Shown in pieces: positions 19,501 to 26,014 of a stretch of 60,790 nt of DNA. The translations under genes were made by a program, and so were the position numbers. Within the stretch, counting starts at the first letter, position 1. Each line of letters opens with the position of its first letter. Source of the stretch: Deltaproteobacteria bacterium (lineage in GTDB: Bacteria > Myxococcota_C > UBA6777); assembly GCA_002731275.1 (NCBI GenBank), contig PCBK01000020.1:1-60790 (forward strand), given 5' to 3'. Below the pieces are notes generated by a model. That model saw nothing but the letters and a program-made list of their open reading frames with translations. It had not been told where the DNA came from and did no database searches.

Positions 19501-20908
19501 CACAGTGTTTTGCGTCCTTTTGAATGTCCACACAGCGACCGGCACAGCGAGTCTGTCCGGTGGGGCAAGAACACACGCCTTGTTGACAGACCTCGCCTTC
19601 TCGACAGGCGCTCGCACACGCTCCACAGTGGAGACGATTGCTCTTGAGATCGACACACCCACGAAAGCAAATGTCCGGTGTCTTCGCAGGGCATGTACCG
19701 AGGCATCCTCCTGCAGCACATAGCTGACCACTTTCACAAGCCTTGTCACAACTCCCACAGTGAAGAGGGTGGATATTTGGATCGATACATTCACCGTGAC
19801 AGGCGATTAAATCGGAAGGACAGGAACATTTCCCTTGTACACACTTTTGTCCCCCGACACAGGCATTACCACACGCACCACAATGTTTGTTGTCACTCTG
19901 AAGATCGGCACATCCCCCATAACAGACCGTCTCCGTTGCATTGGGACACTCACTCAAACAATTTCCTCTCGCGCAAACAGCACCATCGGGACAGGCTCTG
20001 TCACACTTTCCACAATGTGCGCGTGTGTTATCAGGATTGAAACACTCACCATTGCATTCGATCTGGCCGTAAGGACAGACACATGCTCCCCCAACACAAA
20101 GCGCCCCACCGGTACATTCATTGCCACATTTACCACAGTGGCGAGCGTTGCTTTGTGTATCGACACATGCACCAAAGCAGCTCGAAGGGGTCGGATTTGG
20201 ACATTTTTGCAAACATCTCCCGGAGGCACACAATTGGCTGTCTGTACAGGATTTGTCACAGCCTCCACAGTGTTTATTGTCCGTAAGCAGATCGACACAA
20301 GCTCCACCACACAGGACACGTCCAATAGCACATTGACACTTCCCTTGTACACACTCTTGTCCCGGTGTGCAGGCATTGTCACACGCACCACAATGTTGTG
20401 TACTGGTCTGCGCATCGAAGCAACCATCACCACAGCGTGTTTGTTCTTTGGGACACTGGGCCTCACAGCTGCCTTTGTTGCAAAGTTGTCCAGTTGAACA
20501 GATGTTCCCACAAGCGCCACAGTGTGCAGTGTCTGACGTCGTATCGACACACTTTCCGCCACAGTCGAGTGTACTCATTGGACATTGACAATCTGCCTGT
20601 GTACATGTCTTCCCTCCCTCACAGATATTGCCGCAAGCACCACAGTGCTTGCCATCAGTAAGGAGATCAACACAGGTGTTGTCACACAATGTTGAGGAAG
20701 GTGGACAGACACAATAACCCTTTGTGCACTGTTGTCCGGTTGGGCAGGTATCATCACTCTCACACATCGCAGGTGGTGTGGAACACGATGTAAAGGAAAG
20801 TAAACTCAGGCACACAAACAAAAAACCAAGACGAAATACGCCCCACGTTGTTCGGCGTGGTGGGTTGGCTTCGATTGTGCGGTTCTCTTGTAGGATGTTG
20901 GTCTCCAC
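16532..20908 (-). CDS. Giant Cys-rich repeat lipoprotein with C-terminal SBBP-type beta-propeller
   Basis: 1458 aa, GTG start with AGGAGA 6 nt upstream. A long N-region precedes a signal ending TSC. About 25 HCGxC-type units fill residues 50-1045. In the first half the units open with CP..., while from about 690 on many open with a CC pair (SCCGGACVNT), marking two sub-types. Residues about 1060-1458 form repeated strands of the kind VYLSGAF...TFGS...FIA...G.W.W, as in SBBP beta-propeller repeats. First gene of a likely five-gene run down to 10262. Inferred: a large surface or adhesion-type protein needing heavy disulfide formation. Confidence 0.86.
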   Translation of the reverse strand: METNILQENRTIEANPPRRTTWGVFRLGFLFVCLSLLSFTSCSTPPAMCESDDTCPTGQQCTKGYCVCPPSSTLCDNTCVDLLTDGKHCGACGNICEGGKTCTQADCQCPMSTLDCGGKCVDTTSDTAHCGACGNICSTGQLCNKGSCEAQCPKEQTRCGDGCFDAQTSTQHCGACDNACTPGQECVQGKCQCAIGRVLCGGACVDLLTDNKHCGGCDKSCTDSQLCASGRCLQKCPNPTPSSCFGACVDTQSNARHCGKCGNECTGGALCVGGACVCPYGQIECNGECFNPDNTRAHCGKCDRACPDGAVCARGNCLSECPNATETVCYGGCADLQSDNKHCGACGNACVGGQKCVQGKCSCPSDLIACHGECIDPNIHPLHCGSCDKACESGQLCAAGGCLGTCPAKTPDICFRGCVDLKSNRLHCGACASACREGEVCQQGVCSCPTGQTRCAGRCVDIQKDAKHCGACGNPCGSAEVCQAGKCVRICSAGFENCQGQCVDLKTNASHCGTCSNVCKGELVCFEGRCECPNNLTSCNDECVDLQKASAHCGACGTACQSNETCKLGKCVLECPVGQTACGDTCVLTQSDPQHCGACGNTCKTGQFCDKGSCTCAPGTTLCAGKCVQTQLDPSHCGGCGKACQGAEVCLSGKCVPCGSTSLKACGASCCPAGIDCCADSSGQNVCTDTKNNSLHCGACGKKCLTGAVCCSGTCASLTTDANHCGACGRQCGRGTSCCGAVCVNLNTNANHCGKCGRTCATGTSCCAGGCVNTQTSSTNCGACGKTCTSGQSCCGGACVDFQSNINHCGACGNRCAFGSACCGGTCVNTTTDANNCGGCGRRCASGSACCAGVCKALQTDANHCGACGKKCSSGQSCCSGSCRDLTTNIAHCGACGRRCASGQSCCNSSCVTFTTNAHCGSCGNACSGGKQCCQLTCRDYNADNNHCGKCGNKCASGTSCCGGACLNTNTDVNHCGGCGKKCASGQLCRNGTCDSCRTSSECPSGQLCRFGKCVTCQSTSTSCGWVRLIQEQASSQLKMMTLDQSGNVYLSGAFSKPITFGSIVKQPANSRDGFIASLSPTGSWRWAQTIGGGSSIVNSVKSAGNKLYAAGYFNGSVTLGSQSFTKQPGQIFYSLMNPSNGAFLNSFASSGYTKSIGDIGTFGTSAMYLSYLVSGSGISTIGTKSVTSTKNVNQLGGARFSVGGTNPTTDWAQLTTDLTSNMTAGPVAVDANGHLYILGTFSGTVKFGSTTLTANSQLGFIAKMNGTTGAWMWAKKMGGASRNYFGGLVSDQAGHLYISGACAKPCTFGSITANPPGQSGIFLAKVDTNGTFKWVTTGGSGTSSRGYGVTVDAQGNPYIAGHFYLTARFGPISLVTSGSSYIFFAKVDKNTGNWLWAEKAGASRSDAGLLLEFDNGGNLYVAGYTSKGSTPSQFGHLQVTPQAGTNTQTFIWKISTP

Positions 20909-21212
20909 GGCGCTCTCCTCTTCCTTTCAGGGAACTTGGACCGTTATAGGCATGATATGAGGTGGTATGAACCCTATTCACTATAGCACACATGCATTGG
21001 GATTTGTGGCAATTTATCCTTTGGGGCTCATGGGCATGTTCAGGAGCAGAATGAAATGTAGGATGATTGGAGCAGAGGGATCACTTGGCCGGACTCACCA
21101 GGATGTACGCTGGTACTACAGAGAGGGTACGCTTGCTAGTGGCGTTGTGTGGATGAAATATACGGGTGACTCGAAGCCCTCACCTCAATACATAAACACA
21201 CACGAAAGTATA
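20909..21212. other. Intergenic region, probable promoter of the Cys-rich operon
   Basis: About 300 bp downstream of the small lipopeptide gene and upstream of the GTG at 20908, both on the minus strand. It must hold the promoter of the Cys-rich gene run if that run starts here. I see the SD (AGGAGA) but cannot assign a -35/-10 pair with normal spacing, and no T-rich terminator hairpin stands out. Confidence 0.4.
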
Positions 21213-21413
21213 TCACTCACCAGTTTTGGCTTCTTTCGCGGGCTCATCTGTTGTTGATGCGTCAGAAGAGCTTGGGTTCTCTTGGGGGATGGGGTTGGTC
21301 ACCACATCACTGCAGCCATAGGCACCAGAGAGCGCGGTTGTCGCAACGAAGCCTGCAACCGCAAGCTTTCGAGAGACTTTGAATGTGAGCGTTTTTTTGG
21401 ATTGTTCGGACAT
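21213..21413 (-). CDS. Small lipopeptide, paralogue 2 of the diiron operon
   Basis: 66 aa. N-terminus MSEQSKKTLTF, then VSRKLAVAG and a hydrophobic run to GAYGC, a lipoprotein-like cleavage site. The short mature part has TNPIPQ and an acidic tail SSDASTTDEP. A GGAGG sits 7 nt before the ATG. The peptide at 22345-22542 shares the N-terminus, NPIPQ and DASTTDEP almost exactly. No known family recognised. Two reasonable readings: a small surface lipoprotein, or a leader-bearing substrate of the diiron protein next door. Confidence 0.78.
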   Translation of the reverse strand: MSEQSKKTLTFKVSRKLAVAGFVATTALSGAYGCSDVVTNPIPQENPSSSDASTTDEPAKEAKTGE

Positions 21414-21478
21414 AGAAAAACCTCCATTACATAAGAAAAGAACACCAGGACAATCATCAAAAGAATGGTCTCACCTCT

Positions 21479-22342
21479 TCAAGAGGTCGGGTAACGTGTC
21501 CTCCAGGCCTCTTCGGGATCCAACCCCAGAGCCTGAAAACGAGGGAACAAGGTGTCTTCGACGGTCGCATAGAAAATAGCGGCATATCCCTCAGAGGGGA
21601 GCGTCCCAAGGTTTGAAGCCCCCTCCTCGAAGGTCAACGCAGTATCGACGAGTTGTTCGAAGATCTCTGGACTACCATGGCAAGAGCGCTCAAAACTCCG
21701 AAATAGCGTCGGAAGCAGCATTTGGACATCATCTTTTTGAGTGGCATTCATCTGCTGAAGGAAGTAGGTGAGTGCTTCCCAACCAAAGCGAGAGTGGTAC
21801 TCTTCGTCACCTGCGATGACTGTTGAGATACGCTTCGCGAGTGGATCCGTTGAGACCTCTGCGAGCACACGCAAAACGGGAACAGAGAGTGTTTCTCCAA
21901 AACAACAAGCGGTCAAGATGCTCTTCGCACAAGCCATCATCAAAGGCGCTTCGTTGTACAATGAGAGCGTCTCTGGCGCAATGTCAATATCCCCTCCGCC
22001 CATAATTTTGGAAAAGTTTGCGCACAGCTCGGCGTGACGACACTCATCAGTCACCAATCTTGTGGCTGCTCCGATCATATCGAGCGGCGCTCCCAACAAT
22101 GTAAGGCGATAGAGAAGCTGGCTGAATTGCGCTGTCGATTGATACTCCGCGATGGCACGTTGTGCCCATTGACTTTGCGCAATAGCAAGCTGCTGATTCG
22201 TATATTGTTCTGGTGTAAACGACCAATCAACACCTCGCCCCTTGTCCATTAACGCGCGATGGAATTGCGTGAGTGTTGGTTGCTTCGCGGAATAGACGAT
22301 CGGAAACGTATCGACGTGTTCATCAGGCACGTAAAAACTCAT
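21479..22342 (-). CDS. Ferritin-like diiron protein
   Basis: 287 aa, soluble, mostly helical. A full set of carboxylate-bridged diiron ligands is visible: Glu 66, E100-x-x-H103 (DECRHAE), Glu 150 (CFGE) and E180-x-x-H183 (DEEYHSR). This is the four-helix pattern of the ferritin-like superfamily (oxygenases such as AurF, rubrerythrin-like proteins and others). The substrate cannot be read from the sequence. The start lies 2 nt after the stop of the upstream lipopeptide gene, so translation is coupled. A second lipopeptide gene follows 65 nt downstream. Confidence 0.82.
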   Translation of the reverse strand: MSFYVPDEHVDTFPIVYSAKQPTLTQFHRALMDKGRGVDWSFTPEQYTNQQLAIAQSQWAQRAIAEYQSTAQFSQLLYRLTLLGAPLDMIGAATRLVTDECRHAELCANFSKIMGGGDIDIAPETLSLYNEAPLMMACAKSILTACCFGETLSVPVLRVLAEVSTDPLAKRISTVIAGDEEYHSRFGWEALTYFLQQMNATQKDDVQMLLPTLFRSFERSCHGSPEIFEQLVDTALTFEEGASNLGTLPSEGYAAIFYATVEDTLFPRFQALGLDPEEAWRTRYPTS

Positions 22343-22344
22343 CT

Positions 22345-22542
22345 CTACTCGCCTGATGTCACTTCTTTTACAGGTTCGTCAGTCGTCGACGCATCAGAGA
22401 CCTGTTCATTGTTTTGTGGGATGGGATTCGTTGTTGCGCAACCATGTGCACCAATCGTCAAAGCGGTTGTTGCGACAAGGCCTGCAACTGCAAGCTTTCG
22501 AGAGACTTGAAAGGTAAGTGACTTTTTGGGTGTTTCAGACAT
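22345..22542 (-). CDS. Small lipopeptide, paralogue 1 of the diiron operon
   Basis: 65 aa. MSETPKKSLTF, VSRKLAVAG, hydrophobic run to GAHGC, then TNPIPQ and DASTTDEP. AGAGAGGT lies about 6 nt before the ATG. First gene of the three-gene set. Its stop is 2 nt from the ATG of the diiron gene. Conservation between the two paralogues is strongest in the signal/leader half and in the acidic tail and weakest in between, an arrangement also seen in leader-core peptides, although a plain lipoprotein pair is equally possible. Confidence 0.78.
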   Translation of the reverse strand: MSETPKKSLTFQVSRKLAVAGLVATTALTIGAHGCATTNPIPQNNEQVSDASTTDEPVKEVTSGE

Positions 22543-22622
22543 ATGAACCTCTCTACGGATGACTTTTCGCCTCCCGCCGTCTTAGCCTTTGGAAGGGGCT
22601 TCTTGAGAACCGAGTTCCATTC

Positions 22623-22640
22623 AGAGACCATCGAGTCTCT
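22623..22640. promoter_or_regulatory. Short inverted repeat upstream of the diiron operon
   Basis: AGAGAC (22623-22628) and GTCTCT (22635-22640) form a perfect 6-bp dyad with a 6-nt centre, about 80 bp upstream of the first lipopeptide start and within the 283-bp gap between divergent genes. It could be an operator. The evidence is only the symmetry and position. Confidence 0.3.
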
Positions 22641-22825
22641 CAGAAGTCGCTTATCAAAAATGTATATGTTTTTTTGAACATACCTCACTGAATGGACAGT
22701 GTCAACATGCTCCAAGGAAGCGAGAGAGAAAGCTTGAAGCATCCGGCATCCTTGACTTTTATGATCGGAGTTGATATGTCCAAACCATTGTTTACAATGT
22801 CCATTTCAACACGAGAGGTAGTGAT

Positions 22826-24556
22826 ATGTGGCAACGATGTATGCTCGTGATGTACCTGATGACCATTGGTCACAGTGCCCTGGCCGCAGATTTTTACATA
22901 GATCCGGCATCTGGTAACGATAACAATTCAGGCTCCAAATCCAAACCTTGGAAGTCGCTGCAGGCCGTTTTTGATGGCAAAAAGATACAGACACAAGGGT
23001 GGCCAGCTCTGCCTTACAAAGCGGGTATGACACTTGTTGACAAACATCCAGGTGGTGTTGTCAAACCAGGGGACACGCTCTGGCTCCTCTCTGGATACTA
23101 CGGAGCCATCACCATAAGTGGCCACTACAACAAGGGCGTTATTACCATCGCAGCAGTGCCAGGACACACACCACAATTGAAGACTTTGTTGGTTCGCGCG
23201 AGCAGTCACTGGAAGGTCAAAGGCATCCATGTCAGTCCCTCTTTTGCCCCTTCATACGAGAGAAAGACAGCCGTTGTGATCCAATCACATGGCTACAATG
23301 GCCCTGTTCGGGATATCACCCTCGAAGACGCCAAAATCTTCTCCGTCAAAGACATCAAGCCATGGACCGCGAGTGATTGGAACAACAAAGCGGTGAATGG
23401 CGTTCAGGCTTCAGGCTCACGTATCACGATCAAAAACAACGTCGTCAAAAACATCAACTTTGGCATCTCCGTGACAGCGAAAGATTCAATGATTGAAGGC
23501 AACTTGGTCGAGAACTTTTCAGGGGATGGACTTCGAGGACTTGGGGACAATTGTGTTTTTCAGTACAACACAGTCATGAATTGTTACGATGTCAATGACA
23601 ACCATGATGATGGGTTCCAGTCGTGGTCCGTCGGAGCAGACGGCAAAGTTGGAACGGGTGTCGTCAAAAATGTGACGTTACGTGGCAACACTATCATCAA
23701 TTACACTGATCCCAATCAGCCTCTACGAGGGCCCCTTCAAGGGATTGGGATGTTTGATGGCACCTTTGATGGATGGGTCATCGAAAACAACGTCATCATC
23801 GTCGATCATTGGCATGGAATTTCTTTGTACGGTGTCAAAAACTCACGCGTTGTCAACAACACGTTGATGGACCCCAATAGCACGAGGCCAGGTCCTCCCT
23901 GGATCAAGATGACCAAACACAAGAATGGGACGGCTGCCTCAAACTGTCTCGTTCGCAACAACCTGACACCATCCCTCAGTAATGACAAGGCCGGTGTGAA
24001 AGAAGACAACAACATTGTGTACAAAGATCCTACAAGCTTGTTTGTCTCTCCAGGCACATACGATTTACATCTGCTTCCAAACAGCGCAGCTATCGATAAA
24101 GGGAGCAGTGACAAAGCACCTGCATTGGATAGAGATGCCTATCCACGCCCCTTTGGAAATGCCATTGATATTGGAGCTTATGAATGGCACACCAAAACCA
24201 ATCCTCCCACAGAACCACATATAGACGCAGGTCCAGCCGATGACCCTCCCCACGAGGTGAAGCCGCAAGAACCGACTTCACCAGAACAGCTCCAGACAGA
24301 GAGCGACCAACAGGACACAGCGCCGGTGGAGTTGATACCAACGGAGAAAAGCATTCATCCAAAAGACGCAAGTGTTCCAGAGCATCCACACACAGTAGAG
24401 GCACCTCACACGAAAGAAGAGACGAAGCAAGACAACGAACCACTTCCAACACCGAAAGGACAAGGTTGTAATTGTAATGTGCAATCAAGTTCATCTGACT
24501 CGCTCTGGCTTTTTTTGTTGGTGCTGATGGTTTTTGTGGTACGCCCTCGACAATAA
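22826..24556 (+). CDS. Secreted parallel beta-helix protein with MYXO-CTERM-like tail
   Basis: 576 aa. A signal peptide ends SALAADFYID. The next part starts with the DFYIDPASGNDNNSG block typical of secreted right-handed beta-helix proteins (PbH1/polysaccharide-lyase-like), followed by N-rich rungs (NNVVKNIN, GNLVENFSGDG, ENNVII) to about residue 440. The late IDIGAYEW motif is also typical. A Pro/Glu-rich linker (455-545) leads to GQGCNC, a hydrophobic segment and RPRQ. Known: such helices bind or cleave acidic polysaccharides, but no lyase residues can be assigned here. GAGG lies upstream of the ATG. The gene ends against repeat copy B. Confidence 0.83.
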   Translation: MWQRCMLVMYLMTIGHSALAADFYIDPASGNDNNSGSKSKPWKSLQAVFDGKKIQTQGWPALPYKAGMTLVDKHPGGVVKPGDTLWLLSGYYGAITISGHYNKGVITIAAVPGHTPQLKTLLVRASSHWKVKGIHVSPSFAPSYERKTAVVIQSHGYNGPVRDITLEDAKIFSVKDIKPWTASDWNNKAVNGVQASGSRITIKNNVVKNINFGISVTAKDSMIEGNLVENFSGDGLRGLGDNCVFQYNTVMNCYDVNDNHDDGFQSWSVGADGKVGTGVVKNVTLRGNTIINYTDPNQPLRGPLQGIGMFDGTFDGWVIENNVIIVDHWHGISLYGVKNSRVVNNTLMDPNSTRPGPPWIKMTKHKNGTAASNCLVRNNLTPSLSNDKAGVKEDNNIVYKDPTSLFVSPGTYDLHLLPNSAAIDKGSSDKAPALDRDAYPRPFGNAIDIGAYEWHTKTNPPTEPHIDAGPADDPPHEVKPQEPTSPEQLQTESDQQDTAPVELIPTEKSIHPKDASVPEHPHTVEAPHTKEETKQDNEPLPTPKGQGCNCNVQSSSSDSLWLFLLVLMVFVVRPRQ

Positions 24557-24589
24557 CTGGGGACGAATTCCCACATACTGCTGGAGCTA

Positions 24590-24735
24590 GGGCAAGTTTC
24601 CACTTGCCCCTTGCAGCTGCCGCGCTTCGCTTGCCTTACAACTGCCGCGCTTCGCTTGCCTTGCAACTGTCGCGCTTCGCTTGCCTTGCAACTGTCGCGC
24701 TTCGCTTGCCCTCTACAACTGCCGCGCTTCGCTTG
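24590..24735. repeat. Hairpin plus five tandem 25-bp modules beside copy B
   Basis: A perfect 8-bp-stem hairpin GGGCAAGTTTCCACTTGCCC (24590-24609) is followed by five direct units of 25 bp starting at 24611, 24636, 24661, 24686 and 24711. Each contains CTG(C/T)CGCGCTTCGCTTG. The last unit merges into the first stem (H0) of the structured repeat. There are no spacers, so it is not a CRISPR array. Confidence 0.87.
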
Positions 24736-24824
24736 GCATAGTGGGTTTGCCACCCACACCCGCTCGGGGGCGCTGCCCCCGAACCCCACGATACTACGTA
24801 TCGTTTGTGTTCCGCCTTCGGCGG
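24721..24824. repeat. Structured dispersed repeat, copy B
   Basis: Hairpins: H1 24741-24757 (GTGGGT/ACCCAC), H2 24765-24781 (CGGGGG/CCCCCG), H3 24789-24803 (CGATAC/GTATCG), H4 24812-24824 (CCGCC/GGCGG). It sits between the convergent genes ending at 24556 and 24830, only 5 bp from the latter stop. Stem sequences differ from copies A and C by paired changes. Confidence 0.9.
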
Positions 24825-24829
24825 GGAGG

Positions 24830-26014
24830 TCATATTTGGGCGATGCTGTGTTTCGTCAGGAAGACTTCGGACCAACGTCGCAAGACAATATCGCCTTCAT
24901 CGCGTTGTCCTCCCGTAATCCGAAGAAATACCCCCTCTTCCAGAGCAAATGATACACCAGGAAAATCTTTTGCGTATACAACAGCACAATCCTCTCCGTT
25001 TACAAGTTTTCCTGTAAAACCATATCCTCCTCGCAAGGCTTGAACTTGCACCTCTACGTCCTTGCTCTCTTTTGTCGAGGAGATATCCATCCAGTACGTG
25101 TCACAATATTGGCGAACGTCACACCAAGAACACATATCATTTTTCAAAGAGAGTGCGGGAACAGAACTCACGACTTCGAGGTAATGTGCTACTTTGATAG
25201 AGATCTCATCTTCCATGGTTATCAGTGTTTCAACATCGACTCCCCAACATCTCGTTTCATTGAGATAGTAGATTTCTGCACGGGCGGGTACAACGCCAGT
25301 ACAACTCCACCACAACAAACAGTAAAGCATCACCTGTTCTTTGTGGGTATCATGCACCTTTCCAGTTTTGTAATCCGCAATGACAACCTCCTCTCCTTCC
25401 TTATAGATGACATCTACATATCCACAAATAGGTATGTTCGGATGTTCCAGGTACACCTCCGAGAGCGAACGCTCTCGCTGTAATCGGTGTACCAAACTCG
25501 AAGCTCTGTCTCTTCTTGGATTCTGTTCTTTTGTTGTGTTCTTTTGTAAAGCACGATGAGCTTGCGAGGACAGACTTCTCAACTCAGCATGTTGATAGTG
25601 TTCTTGGAACAAACGAGCGCACTCGCGAAACACCTCATGGGGTGTTTTACGTATCACAACCCCTCTCCCCCGAGGGTGATTTTGCAACGTTGTTTGCAAA
25701 TGAGTGAGTTTTTTCTCAATGAATGTCAAAGGCTTTAATGTTTTGAGAACCTCACGAAACGCTGGACTCCTCCTCTTTGGAAAACCCACCTCCTTGAGCG
25801 CTTTAAACAACACCTCCAATACCTCATGGACAATTGTGCCAACCTCTGTGGCTTCGCTTGGCTTTGAAGGAAAACGCTCAAAATCTCCATATCTAGAACG
25901 CTCTAGCTGCCACTGTAGAGGGCAACGTTCGAGTACTTTTAGTGAGGAGTAACTGAGCACGGATCGGTTGGTTCTCCACTCCGTAGGACCTTGCAATGTG
26001 TACATATCGCTCAT
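24830..26014 (-). CDS. PD-(D/E)XK nuclease with Fe-S cluster motif (RecB/AddB/Cas4-like)
   Basis: 394 aa. His 63 (IVHEVLE), Asp 201 (GYVDVIY) and D214-x-K216 (IADYKTG) form the RecB-type nuclease core. Cys 31 (LERCPLQW) together with C295-x2-C298-x5-C304 is the four-Cys pattern that holds a 4Fe-4S cluster in AddB and Cas4 proteins. A small beta domain (about 325-380) follows. Known activity of the family: single-strand exonuclease or nickase on DNA ends. Last gene of the eight-gene operon. Its ATG overlaps the stop of the DUF1998 helicase by 4 nt (ATGA), so it is produced with it and probably acts as the operon's DNA-cutting subunit. Confidence 0.85.
   Translation of the reverse strand: MSDMYTLQGPTEWRTNRSVLSYSSLKVLERCPLQWQLERSRYGDFERFPSKPSEATEVGTIVHEVLEVLFKALKEVGFPKRRSPAFREVLKTLKPLTFIEKKLTHLQTTLQNHPRGRGVVIRKTPHEVFRECARLFQEHYQHAELRSLSSQAHRALQKNTTKEQNPRRDRASSLVHRLQRERSLSEVYLEHPNIPICGYVDVIYKEGEEVVIADYKTGKVHDTHKEQVMLYCLLWWSCTGVVPARAEIYYLNETRCWGVDVETLITMEDEISIKVAHYLEVVSSVPALSLKNDMCSWCDVRQYCDTYWMDISSTKESKDVEVQVQALRGGYGFTGKLVNGEDCAVVYAKDFPGVSFALEEGVFLRITGGQRDEGDIVLRRWSEVFLTKHSIAQI

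Noticed and set aside
24611-24735. Possible CRISPR array
   Set aside because: The 25-bp units are directly tandem with no spacers and no cas genes are present.
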